From NCBI RefSeq assembly GCF_000020365.1, contig NC_012108.1, positions 930,001-994,000 on the forward strand: 64,000 nt of DNA. Reading direction: 5' to 3'. Both the position numbers and the translations under genes were made by a program. Source of the DNA: Desulforapulum autotrophicum HRM2. Lineage in GTDB: Bacteria; Desulfobacterota; Desulfobacteria; Desulfobacterales; Desulfobacteraceae. This document shows, one piece after another, positions 32,962-41,176 of this stretch. The stretch's first letter is position 1, and each line of letters starts with the position of its first letter. The notes under the pieces were generated by a model. It was not told the DNA's origin. It searched no databases and saw nothing but the letters and a program-made list of their open reading frames with translations.

Positions 32962-34272
32962 TTATCCCTGATGGTTGGGGCCGGTATTCTGTTTGGGGGA
33001 GGCTTTTTCCATGTCATTGACCCGGGGCAGAATGTTTTCAGCAAAGGGGATGATGTATCCTTTGCCCGGGAGCATTTTGACATAGTCTGCAATATCATCG
33101 GTAAACTCAAACCCAAGGGCCTGGGTGGTGGGTGCATCAAAATCCGACACCAGGGTGATGCGAAAACGCCTGAGAAGGTCAATCACCCGCAGGGCCACAT
33201 AGGCGGGCATATTAAAATCCGTTGTCAGGTGCCTGCCCAGTCGTTCAGGCTCGTCTTTAAATGTTCTGAGTGCCTGGGCAAAAATTTCGTTGCCCTCTCC
33301 CTGGCTGCATGCTGCTGTAAACAGGAGATGTCCGCCTTCCTTGACCCCGTTCACGGCATTGAACAGGGCCTTGGTGGACTGGTAGAGCTGGCCATCGGTG
33401 CGGTGGCCGCCGGCGGAAAAAATAGCAAAATCCGCCCTGGCTGGGATTGCTACACAGCAGGCATGGTTAAGCCGGGTGCATCCGTCCATAAAAGTCTGCT
33501 CAACATCGCCCACGGCGGCATGGAATATTTCCCCCTGGCCGTTGGCTGCCACGGCTACATAACAGGCGGTCTTATCCCTTAAAAAAAGATCAGCCCCCTC
33601 CTGCATGTCTTCACTGACAGGGTTCCCCTGGAGCTGGGTCTGGCGAACCTGGGGAAGGGGAATGCCGTTGCTGCCCATTGCAAGACTGTGGTTGTGACGG
33701 ATGGATGCTTCCCCGGCAATACCGGGCAGTATATATTTACGTCCCCCGCCAAATCCGGCCAGCATATGGTGGAGAATTCCGCCAAAGATGATGATGTGAT
33801 CGGCATCCCAGGCCTGGCGTGTCACCCAGAGGGGCGTGCCCCTGGATGTGGTGCCGATGTTGACCAGATCTTCGGGCCGGAGGCCTGCAGAGTTGATGAT
33901 TTTAACACGTTCCATTGACCCGGCTCCGGCAAGGCCGCTAAATTTTTCAGGCGGCATCTCTGGATGGGTGCCAAGGGCAATCATGATGCAAACCTTGTCC
34001 CAAGGAACCCCCAGGGCTGCCAGGGCATCCAGAATGACCGGAACAAAAAGATCGCCCCGGGCCCAGAGCCGGGTATCATCCGGGATGATAACGGCAATGG
34101 TTTTTTGGTTTATATTGACCGGGGAACACTGCCTTATGCCCTGATCGATGATTTCATGGATCTTCACATGATCAAGGGGCGGTACATCTTGGCCAGTGAG
34201 AACCTCAATGACCTTTTCATCAGGGATTTCAAAATTCAGGTGTCCCCTGCCTTGTTCAAGTGTTATCTTCAT
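32962..34272 (-). CDS. Lactate racemase (LarA) family protein, nickel-pincer enzyme
   Basis: The protein has 436 residues of the LarA/DUF2088 family. Residues equivalent to those of Lactobacillus LarA are present with a constant offset of five: His103 (in ALGTHPEM; LarA His108), His169 (ILHHMLAG; His174), Lys179 (GFGGGRKYILPG; Lys184, which carries the nickel-pincer nucleotide) and His195 (SIRHNHS; His200). The active site therefore looks complete. It should racemise or epimerise a 2-hydroxyacid, feeding the adjoining GlcDF-type oxidase with the right isomer. No larB, larC or larE cofactor genes lie in the window. The start overlaps the glcF-like stop by four bases. Confidence 0.82.
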   Translation of the reverse strand: MKITLEQGRGHLNFEIPDEKVIEVLTGQDVPPLDHVKIHEIIDQGIRQCSPVNINQKTIAVIIPDDTRLWARGDLFVPVILDALAALGVPWDKVCIMIALGTHPEMPPEKFSGLAGAGSMERVKIINSAGLRPEDLVNIGTTSRGTPLWVTRQAWDADHIIIFGGILHHMLAGFGGGRKYILPGIAGEASIRHNHSLAMGSNGIPLPQVRQTQLQGNPVSEDMQEGADLFLRDKTACYVAVAANGQGEIFHAAVGDVEQTFMDGCTRLNHACCVAIPARADFAIFSAGGHRTDGQLYQSTKALFNAVNGVKEGGHLLFTAACSQGEGNEIFAQALRTFKDEPERLGRHLTTDFNMPAYVALRVIDLLRRFRITLVSDFDAPTTQALGFEFTDDIADYVKMLPGKGYIIPFAENILPRVNDMEKASPKQNTGPNHQG

Positions 34273-35600
34273 GGTTGTCTCAATGCCCTGTGAATGATGG
34301 TTACGGGATGAAGCACCTTGATGGGATCTTTTTCATCAAGGTTGCCTGCCAGGTTGATCCGGCAGACCGGGCAGTCTGTGAGCCATAAATCAACCCGGGC
34401 CGATCGGACCTGGTCCACTTTTTTGTGGATCATGGCATCGGCAATGTCCGGGTGCTCATAAAAAAAAGTGCCACCTCCGCCGCAGCAGTCGGCTTCACCC
34501 GGGGTCGATACGTAGTCAATGGTCGGTAACCCCTTTAAGATTTCCCGGACCCGGTCCAGGGTATGAAAACTGTTTCGTGAATGACAGGGGGCATGGTAGG
34601 CGGCACGTTCCGGGCAATCCTCCTGGGGTTTGAATTCAAGTTCAGCAATGTGAGTGCTAAGGAATGAAAGGATATCAATGGTTTTATCTGCAATTTGCCG
34701 GGCATCTGCCGCCAGGGTCTTTAATGCTGAAGTCTGGACCGGGTTTTTTTTCGTTAAAGCATTGTGATTGTTTCCTGTACTTTCAACGTTCTGTTCAATG
34801 TTCTGGTCGAGCATTCGATCAAGGAGTCTCGGGTATTCGTCCTTCAGGGCGGCCCCACATGTGGTGCAGTCCACAATAACGGCATCGCAGTCATAGGCGG
34901 CAAGGGCAGTGACGTTGGTCTGGATGTTTTCAAAGGCCTGTTCCTGGGCGCCATGGAACATCATGGGGATGGCACAGCAGGTCTGGTCCCGGGGGATGAT
35001 CACTTCGTACCCCAGGAGGGTAAGCACACCGACCACGGATCGTCCTGTATCCCCATACATGTAATTGGTGGCGCAGCCCGTAAAATAGACCACACACCCT
35101 TTTTTTTTGCCAACAGGGGCAATCTTTTCAGGCAATCCGCTTCGCAGGGGCTTTTCATTGAGCTGGGGAAATTGTTTGACCGGGATGTTGCCCAGCCTGT
35201 ACTTGCGGGCCAGAAAATCCGGGGTCAGTCGCTGGCCGATCTTTGCCATGCCGGCACCCATGCGTATGCGGTATTCCTTGGACAAAAGGTAGATCAGACC
35301 TTTTATGGCCGGGGTGTCCCCAAGATCGGCCACCATTTTCTGGCGCATGTCCATGAATTTTTCATAGTGGTTGATGCCCGAAGGGCAGGTAACTGCACAG
35401 GAACCGCACATCAGGCATTTGGAGATCAGCTCTTTCAACAGGGGGGATGCCCCAAGGGTATTGTCCTCAAAGGCGTTGATCAATTGAAGCCTTGCCCTGG
35501 GTGAGGCCTGTTCTTCTTTTAATACCCGGTAAACCGGACAGGTGGCCAGACACAGGCCGCATTTTACGCAGTTCTGGAGGGATTTGGTCGTCTGTTTCAT
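34269..35600 (-). CDS. glcF: Iron-sulfur subunit of glycolate/D-lactate oxidase (GlcF-like)
   Basis: The protein has 443 residues. Two 4Fe-4S ferredoxin motifs are near the N-terminus: CVKCGLCLATCPVYRV and CLMCGSCAVTCPSGIN. Two CCG (cysteine-rich) domains follow, the first around TGCATNYMYGDTG...CCAIPMMFHG, the second around HAPCHSRNSF...DCCGGGGTFFYEHPD and DCPVCRINL. These bind further clusters and hand electrons from the flavin subunit to the quinone pool or a hydrogenase/heterodisulfide-type acceptor. It overlaps the FAD subunit gene by four bases, as expected of a stable complex. Confidence 0.87.
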   Translation of the reverse strand: MKQTTKSLQNCVKCGLCLATCPVYRVLKEEQASPRARLQLINAFEDNTLGASPLLKELISKCLMCGSCAVTCPSGINHYEKFMDMRQKMVADLGDTPAIKGLIYLLSKEYRIRMGAGMAKIGQRLTPDFLARKYRLGNIPVKQFPQLNEKPLRSGLPEKIAPVGKKKGCVVYFTGCATNYMYGDTGRSVVGVLTLLGYEVIIPRDQTCCAIPMMFHGAQEQAFENIQTNVTALAAYDCDAVIVDCTTCGAALKDEYPRLLDRMLDQNIEQNVESTGNNHNALTKKNPVQTSALKTLAADARQIADKTIDILSFLSTHIAELEFKPQEDCPERAAYHAPCHSRNSFHTLDRVREILKGLPTIDYVSTPGEADCCGGGGTFFYEHPDIADAMIHKKVDQVRSARVDLWLTDCPVCRINLAGNLDEKDPIKVLHPVTIIHRALRQP

Positions 35601-36970
35601 ACAAATTTCCCCGGATTGAGAATGCCCTGGGGATCAATGGCCTGTTTGATCCGGGTCATGAGATTGATGGAATCCTGGTTCATTACCAGGGGCAGGTACT
35701 TGACTTTGGCAAGGCCGATGCCGTGTTCCCCGGACAGGGTGCCGCCGAGATCCGCAGCAGCCTCAAAGATTTCATCAAAGGCTTGTTCAACCCGGGCCCA
35801 TTCTTCTTTGTTGCCCTTGTCAGCCGGTATCATGGGGTGCATGTTGCCGTCCCCGGCATGGGCCAGGACACCGACCTTGAGTCCATGATTCTTGGCAATT
35901 TTAACGATTCGGCGGATCATTTCAGGCACCTGGCTTACGGGAACGGTGACATCCTCGGAGATCAAATTCGGTGCCAGCCTGGCAAATACCCCGTAGGCCG
36001 ATCGACGGGCCGTCCAGATCTGGGCCTGTTCTGCTTGGCTTGTGGCCTCCTGGATCCTGGCGGCATTGTTGGCCTTGAGTCGCTCAACAATCCGGCCCAT
36101 CTCTTTTTCACAGGCTTCTGCTGTTCCGTCAATTTCAATGAGCAAAGACCCTGCAGCCTCACGGTCCAGCCCCAGCCCGGCACTGTCCTCAATGGCGTTG
36201 AGGGTGAACTTGTCCATCAATTCCATGGCGGCCGGCAGGATACCAGATCCGATGATATCACTGACCGCATTGGCTGTGTCATCCAGGTCATTAAAGTTAA
36301 CCATGAGGGTTTTGGTGGTTTCCGGCAGGGGGACCACCTTTAAAATAGCCTGGGTCACAAGACCGAGGGTACCTTCAGATCCACAAAACAGGGCTGCCAT
36401 TTTGTAACCTGTGACATCCTTGACGTTTCTGGAACCGAACTGGACAATCTTTCCGTCGGCCAATACCGCTTCCATGCCGAGAATATAGTCCATGGTCACC
36501 CCGTACTTGAGGCAGCGGGGGCCACCCGCATTCTGGGCGATGTTGCCGCCGATGGTGGAGGTGTTGATGGATCCGGGATCCGGAGGATAGAAAAATCCAA
36601 AGGGCTGCAGGGCTTTTTGCACATCGGCATTGATCACCCCTGGCTGGACAATGACATACCGATCCCTTGTATTGACTTCAATGATTTTGTCCATTTTTGA
36701 AAAACAGACCACGATGCCATGAAGAATCGGAACTGGCGCACCGCATACCGATGTGCCGGCCCCCCTGGCGGTGACGGGTATGTTGTGGCTGGAGGCCACT
36801 TTTAATATTTGGGAGACTTCGTCTGTGGTTTCAGGAAAAATAACGGCATGGGGCATGGCTTCTACGAGAAAGGCATCGTAGGCATAGCAGGTCAGTTCTT
36901 CCTGGCGGTCCAGGTAACGTTTTTCCGTAACAATGGCGATGAATTCTTGTTTAATCGAATCGGTTATCAT
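35597..36970 (-). CDS. glcD: FAD-binding glycolate/D-lactate dehydrogenase subunit (GlcD-like)
   Basis: The protein has 457 residues, the normal family length. The PCMH-type FAD domain contains PVTARGAGTSVCGAPVPI, PPDPGSINTSTIGGNIAQNAGGPRCLKYG and KDVTGYKMAALFCGSEGTLG. The C-terminal FAD-oxidase domain has LKVGVLAHAGDGNMHPMI and the terminal SGEHGIGLAKVKYL with the catalytic histidine region, ending DPQGILNPGK. It oxidises a D-2-hydroxyacid such as D-lactate or glycolate to the 2-oxoacid. With the TRAP transporter upstream and the LarA-like racemase downstream, lactate is the most likely substrate. Confidence 0.87.
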   Translation of the reverse strand: MITDSIKQEFIAIVTEKRYLDRQEELTCYAYDAFLVEAMPHAVIFPETTDEVSQILKVASSHNIPVTARGAGTSVCGAPVPILHGIVVCFSKMDKIIEVNTRDRYVIVQPGVINADVQKALQPFGFFYPPDPGSINTSTIGGNIAQNAGGPRCLKYGVTMDYILGMEAVLADGKIVQFGSRNVKDVTGYKMAALFCGSEGTLGLVTQAILKVVPLPETTKTLMVNFNDLDDTANAVSDIIGSGILPAAMELMDKFTLNAIEDSAGLGLDREAAGSLLIEIDGTAEACEKEMGRIVERLKANNAARIQEATSQAEQAQIWTARRSAYGVFARLAPNLISEDVTVPVSQVPEMIRRIVKIAKNHGLKVGVLAHAGDGNMHPMIPADKGNKEEWARVEQAFDEIFEAAADLGGTLSGEHGIGLAKVKYLPLVMNQDSINLMTRIKQAIDPQGILNPGKFV

Positions 36971-36979
36971 GGGTACTCC

Positions 36980-38257
36980 TTAACGAAGGATCCACCCGGG
37001 CAGGGCCAGGGAGATCCATGGAATGTAGGTGACCAGCATCAGGCAGGTAAGCATGATGGCAAGAAAGGGGGCAACACCCCTGGCAATGGTGAGAAGCGGG
37101 GCTTTGGTAATGCCTGATGCCACAAACAGATTGAGCCCGAATGGCGGGGTGAGCATACCCATCTGAATGTTCAGGACCATGACAATGCCAAAATGAACCA
37201 GGTCAATGTTGTAGCGGTTCAGGGTTTCTAAAAAAAGGGGAGCCAGGATGAGCATGGCTGAAACATCATCCATGAAACAGCCCAGGATGAGAAACAAGAC
37301 ATTCACCGTGAGCAGAAACATCCAGGGACTGTTGATGTGCTGGATAATGATATCTGCCAGCTGGTGGGGCAGGTGTTCTGCCGTCAGAAGCCAGATAAAG
37401 GTCATGGCCGTGGAAAGGATAAAGAGCAGGCAGGCAGACAGTACGGCCGCCTCCTGGCATACCCCTGTGATCTCGGTGAATTTAAATTCCCGGTAAATAA
37501 ATAGCTCAACCCCCAGGGCATAGACAACCGAGACGGCAGCGGCCTCCGTGGGGGTAAACAGACCCGAGTATATCCCGCCCAGGACAATAAAGGGCAGCAG
37601 CAGTGCCCACACCCCTTCCCGGGCCGTGCGGACGATCTCGGCAAGGGATGCCCGGGTTTCAACCCGCCAATTGTTTTTCCGGGCAATAAAGAAGGTGTAG
37701 GCCATGAGGGCAAAACCAATGAGCAGTCCGGGGACAATGCCTGCCATGAACATTTCCGCCACAGACACGTTCATGACCAGGCAGTAGAGGATCATGGGAA
37801 TGGACGGCGGAATGACGATGCCCAGGGATCCGGAGACCGTGATCAGCCCGAGGGAGAATCGTTCGCCGTATCCGGCCTTGATCAGGGCCGGGATCATGAT
37901 GGAACCAATGGCCACAACCGTTGCCGGCGATGAACCGGAAATGGCGGCAAAAAAGATGCAGGCCAGGATTCCGGCCATGGCCAGCCCGCCCGGAAACCAT
38001 CCCACCAGGGCATTGACAAAGGCCACCAGTTTTTTGGCAATTCCGCCCCGGGTCATGATGGACCCTGCAAGGATGAAAAAGGGAATGGCCAGCAACACAA
38101 AATTGTCCAGGGCATTAAACAGCTGCTGGGTGATGATGTGCAGGGGGGTGGAGGTAAAAAAGATCAGGCAGACCATGGTGGTGATCCCGAGAATCACCGC
38201 AATGGGAACCCCGAGAAAAAGCAGGCAGCCAAAACAGATGCAGATGGTGAGTATCAT
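36980..38257 (-). CDS. dctM: TRAP transporter large membrane subunit (DctM)
   Basis: The protein has 425 residues from the ATG at 38257, which overlaps the DctQ stop as ATGA; an upstream in-frame start would add ten poorly supported residues. About twelve hydrophobic segments occur, including the conserved loop PFFILAGSIMTRGGIAKKLVAFVNALVGWFPGGLA and GSSPATVVAIGSIMIPAL. Family members use a sodium gradient to import organic acids handed over by the periplasmic DctP. It precedes the glcD-like gene by nine bases in the same operon. Confidence 0.9.
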   Translation of the reverse strand: MILTICICFGCLLFLGVPIAVILGITTMVCLIFFTSTPLHIITQQLFNALDNFVLLAIPFFILAGSIMTRGGIAKKLVAFVNALVGWFPGGLAMAGILACIFFAAISGSSPATVVAIGSIMIPALIKAGYGERFSLGLITVSGSLGIVIPPSIPMILYCLVMNVSVAEMFMAGIVPGLLIGFALMAYTFFIARKNNWRVETRASLAEIVRTAREGVWALLLPFIVLGGIYSGLFTPTEAAAVSVVYALGVELFIYREFKFTEITGVCQEAAVLSACLLFILSTAMTFIWLLTAEHLPHQLADIIIQHINSPWMFLLTVNVLFLILGCFMDDVSAMLILAPLFLETLNRYNIDLVHFGIVMVLNIQMGMLTPPFGLNLFVASGITKAPLLTIARGVAPFLAIMLTCLMLVTYIPWISLALPGWILR

Positions 38258-38733
38258 CCGGCCTCCCCCTGTTTTAAAAATTCCCATGCCTTGATCAGAA
38301 ACCGTGCCCCGATGACAATGGAGAAGACGGGAATGGGAAGATAGGCAATGTACATGGGGATCTGCATGGTCGGTGAGGTGGTCGCATATCCGTACATCCG
38401 CAGGACAATTTTCCAGGAATACCAGGATACGGTAAAGAAAAACAGGGCGGAAAGGGTGCTGGTCATGCCCTTTACCCGTTGCTGCCAGGGCTGCTTCAGG
38501 TTTGTCACCATCAGATCCATGGTGAAATGGCTGCCGGTTTTAACCCCGATGGCGGCGCCCAGAAAGGCGATAAACACACCGAGATACCGACCCAGTTCTT
38601 CAAACCAGGAAAAGCTGTAATTAAACAGATACCGGGTAATGACCTGGATGAATCCCGCCAGGGCAAGTCCTATAATAGTCCAGACCAGGGTTATGTTTTC
38701 CACCCTGTCTATGAAATCATGGATCCGCTGCAA
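38254..38733 (-). CDS. dctQ: TRAP transporter small membrane subunit (DctQ)
   Basis: The protein has 159 residues with four transmembrane helices. It has the DctQ hallmark around WFEELGRYLGVFIAFLGAAIGVKTGSHFTMDLMV. It forms the membrane complex with DctM, and the genes overlap by four bases. A hairpin separates it from the dctP gene upstream. Confidence 0.88.
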   Translation of the reverse strand: MQRIHDFIDRVENITLVWTIIGLALAGFIQVITRYLFNYSFSWFEELGRYLGVFIAFLGAAIGVKTGSHFTMDLMVTNLKQPWQQRVKGMTSTLSALFFFTVSWYSWKIVLRMYGYATTSPTMQIPMYIAYLPIPVFSIVIGARFLIKAWEFLKQGEAG

Positions 38734-38758
38734 TTTAAATGGTTCTCCTGAATGCTAA

Positions 38759-38792
38759 CCCCCTGGCCGGGAAAGATTTTTCGGCAAGGGGG
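38759..38792 (-). terminator. Intercistronic hairpin between dctP and dctQ
   Basis: CCCCCTGGCCG (38759-38769) pairs with CGGCAAGGGGG (38782-38792) with one mismatch. As at 30854, the stem lies between a binding-protein gene and its membrane subunits, and may raise the ratio of binding protein to transporter by stopping part of the transcription or protecting the upstream message. Confidence 0.5.
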
Positions 38793-38802
38793 AATTTAAA
38801 GC

Positions 38803-39837
38803 TTATTGCTGGTGCAATTTGATTTTATCGAGCATGAAATCAAAGATGTCATCACCGATTCTTTTACGGTATTTGTTCCAGACCGGGGTCATGGAGACCC
38901 GGAAGGCTTCACGTTCATCCGGTGTCAGTTCAATGATTTCAATATCATGCTGTTTGGCATAGTCGGCAATGGAAATGTTGATCTTGGGCAAGGATTCATG
39001 CAGGGCTGCATTGACCGAACGGTTAACGCCGGTGGCCAATTTTGCTGCATCCATGAAAATCTGTTTGTCCCCGTCAGCGAGGCTTTCCCAGTAATCCATG
39101 CCCACCACGATGATGCATTCGGTCAGACAGTGCTGGGTCTTGGTGACATACTTGGTCACCTCGGTGAACTTCATGAGAACCGTTGTCATGAGGGGGTTCT
39201 CCTGGGCGTCAATTACCCCGGTCTGGAGGGCATTGTAGATCTCTGGGAAAGGAATCCCCACGGGTGAAGCGCCCAGCTGTTTGAAGGTGTCAATATAGGC
39301 TGGTGAATTCATTACCCGGACCTTGAGCCCCTTGATGTCTTCGGGGGTACGTACGGGGCGTTTGTTGTTGGTAAAGTCACGGATTTCATTCTCGGTCCAG
39401 CCAATGGCAATGAATCCTTTTTTGGGAAAATAGGAAAATATTCGTTCCTGGACCTCCGGGTCATCCAGGGTGGCATAGGCTGTTTGTCTGTCCGGGAAGA
39501 TAAAGGGCATATCCAGGATGGCGCACTGGGGAACAAAATTTTGAAGCACTGCCGTGGTCAGGGCGGCTATCTGCAGGGTTCCCGATTGTACCTGCTCTGC
39601 CATGGAGCGTTCACCACCCAGCTGACCCGTGGGGAAGGTGGTAATGTCAATGCGTCCCTGGGTCTTTTCCTTTACATAGGCGGCAAAGGCATCGGCCGCC
39701 TTTGCCTGACCGTGGAAGGGGGGCGCTACATGGCCGAACTTAATGTTTTCAGCAGATGCCGGCAGGCAAAAGGTCAGGGTCATCAGGGCTGCCAGGGATA
39801 TGATGAGACGAGTTTTACGAAACAACGGTTTTATCAT
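38803..39837 (-). CDS. dctP: TRAP transporter periplasmic binding protein (DctP)
   Basis: The protein has 344 residues. The signal peptide (to about residue 29, PASA) is followed by the DctP fold: NIKFGHVAPPFHGQAKAADAFA, FPTGQLGGERSMAEQVQSGTLQIA, and KGLKVRVMNSPAYIDTFKQLGASPVGIPFPEIYNALQTGVIDAQENP. The arginine of KVRVMNS binds the substrate carboxylate in known members. It captures an organic acid, probably lactate given the downstream enzymes. It is the first gene of the operon, with RBS AAGGAG. Confidence 0.9.
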   Translation of the reverse strand: MIKPLFRKTRLIISLAALMTLTFCLPASAENIKFGHVAPPFHGQAKAADAFAAYVKEKTQGRIDITTFPTGQLGGERSMAEQVQSGTLQIAALTTAVLQNFVPQCAILDMPFIFPDRQTAYATLDDPEVQERIFSYFPKKGFIAIGWTENEIRDFTNNKRPVRTPEDIKGLKVRVMNSPAYIDTFKQLGASPVGIPFPEIYNALQTGVIDAQENPLMTTVLMKFTEVTKYVTKTQHCLTECIIVVGMDYWESLADGDKQIFMDAAKLATGVNRSVNAALHESLPKINISIADYAKQHDIEIIELTPDEREAFRVSMTPVWNKYRKRIGDDIFDFMLDKIKLHQQ

Positions 39838-39868
39838 TTCAAAGACTCCTTAAAAAATATGGATTCAA

Positions 39869-39929
39869 ATGTATTGATACATAGGAACAAAAAGTTCTTC
39901 TGAGTACCCAAATGTTTTTCATTTGTCAA
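39869..39929 (-). promoter_or_regulatory. Candidate promoter and operator of the dctP operon
   Basis: On the minus strand TTGACA (39929-39924) and TACTCA (39906-39901) are 17 bases apart. Just downstream lies the inverted repeat ATGTATTGATACAT (39869-39882), placed as a repressor site between the start point and the gene. The XRE/cupin protein at the end of the operon is the natural candidate to bind it. Confidence 0.45.
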
Positions 39930-40127
39930 CTCAATTCAGTTTCTTACTTTAATTTACAAGGGAAAAGTTCAGGAAGTTTAAAAATAAATTTCCCAGGGGG
40001 AAACTTTTCAGGGTGCTGCTTTCCTTGGTCTGGAGATGAAAAGCGGAACTTAATACTCGCTTCGGGCCATTTCTCTATGCTTTGGAAGGCAGAAAATGGT
40101 GGGAAAAGGGCTTGGACTGCAATCTTT

Positions 40128-40853
40128 CTATGGGGTTGTCTGGGCCACGTAAACGGCACCTTCGGAAGAACCGCCCGTTATTGGATTCTCAAACGTTATG
40201 GTGTGGGATTCGGCCGTTGCAAACACGCCTGCCAGTTGACGGGTAAAAGATGCTTCGGGAAAACCATCGGCCCAGAGGGCAAAAACCCCGCCAGGCTTTA
40301 AATGCTGCGCCAGTTCCCTCAGTCCTTGTTCACTGTAGAAGCGGGTATTTGTTTGGTGCAGAACCCGCGTGGGGGTATGGTCTATGTCCAGAAGAATGGC
40401 ATCGTGTTTCTTATGCGGATCTGCCGGGTCAAAGTTTTTTGATACGTCCTGGGACAGGGCAAAAAAATCTGCATGAACCAGTCGACAGCGGGGATCCTGG
40501 GTCAATGTCCTGCCCAGGGGAACAAGACCGTTCTGGTGCCATTGGATGACTGCCTCTAAAAATTCCACAACCACAAGTGAGGTGACGCGCCTATCTTCCA
40601 GGGCGGCAACAGCCGTGTAACCGAGTCCGAGACCGCCGACCACAACGTCGAGTTCTTTTCTTTTCAATACGCCAAGCCCGAGACTGGACAGCTGTGATTC
40701 TGCCTCATGGAACAGGCTTGACATGAGAAAATCCTCACCAAGCTTGACCTCGTATATCTCAAGTCCCCCGAGTTGCAGCAAGCGGCGTCGCCGCAGCATC
40801 AACTCTCCGAGGGGCGTTTGTTGAAAATCCAATTCCTTGTAGTTTAAACTCAT
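40128..40853 (-). CDS. Spermidine-synthase-like SAM-dependent methyltransferase-fold protein
   Basis: The protein has 241 residues from the ATG at 40853, which follows GGAGG at five bases; the longer frame to 40904 has no such site. The core has the Rossmann motif DVVVGGLGLGYTAVAAL, an acidic VVEFLEAVIQWH, then HADFFAL and the DAILLDIDHTP segment, as in spermidine synthases. The polyamine-binding YHE-type N-terminal motif is replaced by SSLFHEAESQL. Such stand-alone relatives are of uncertain activity: aminopropyl transfer or methylation are both possible. It is a single gene, divergent from the MFS exporter. Confidence 0.65.
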   Translation of the reverse strand: MSLNYKELDFQQTPLGELMLRRRRLLQLGGLEIYEVKLGEDFLMSSLFHEAESQLSSLGLGVLKRKELDVVVGGLGLGYTAVAALEDRRVTSLVVVEFLEAVIQWHQNGLVPLGRTLTQDPRCRLVHADFFALSQDVSKNFDPADPHKKHDAILLDIDHTPTRVLHQTNTRFYSEQGLRELAQHLKPGGVFALWADGFPEASFTRQLAGVFATAESHTITFENPITGGSSEGAVYVAQTTP

Positions 40854-41000
40854 TCTGCCTCCATGGTATCTGATTAGCTTATCCAAACGAGTCTGATTAA
40901 ACAAGTTGAATATTTTTCATTCAGAATATGTTAAATAGTGGCTGACCGAAAGTAGAGGGTAATCCCTTACTCCGGTTGCTGGTATGATACGAATTTAATA

Positions 41001-41090
41001 TATAACCGGCATGGCCGGAGCATGATATCTGCTCTGGCCACAACGAACAATGAAACGTCTCTGTTTGCAATGCTTTGGTGGGGGTTTCAT
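41001..41090 (+). repeat. About 90-base structured intergenic repeat, copy 2
   Basis: TATAACCGGCATGGCCGGAGC begins the unit as in copy 1 (27278). GGCCGGAGC (41013-41021) pairs with GCTCTGGCC (41031-41039), with one G-U pair in RNA, and TGAAAC pairs with GTTTCA around CAATGCTTTGG. It ends 87 bases before the MFS gene. The remaining bases of 40854-41176 hold no other recognised feature. Confidence 0.6.
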
Positions 41091-41176
41091 CCAATAAAAA
41101 TCAACGAACTCTTGTTGCTGAACGAGTGGAATCTTTGTCGGCAATATGGAATATTCAAAAACAGGTGTAAAGAAGT

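Noticed and set aside
34764-35504. Long plus-strand open frame (246 codons) opposite glcF
   Set aside because: It is the complement of a gene with clear Fe-S motifs; no ribosome site and no family resemblance.
35492-36343. Plus-strand open frame of 283 codons opposite glcD
   Set aside because: Shadow of the GlcD-like gene; the composition of the product is atypical for a real protein.
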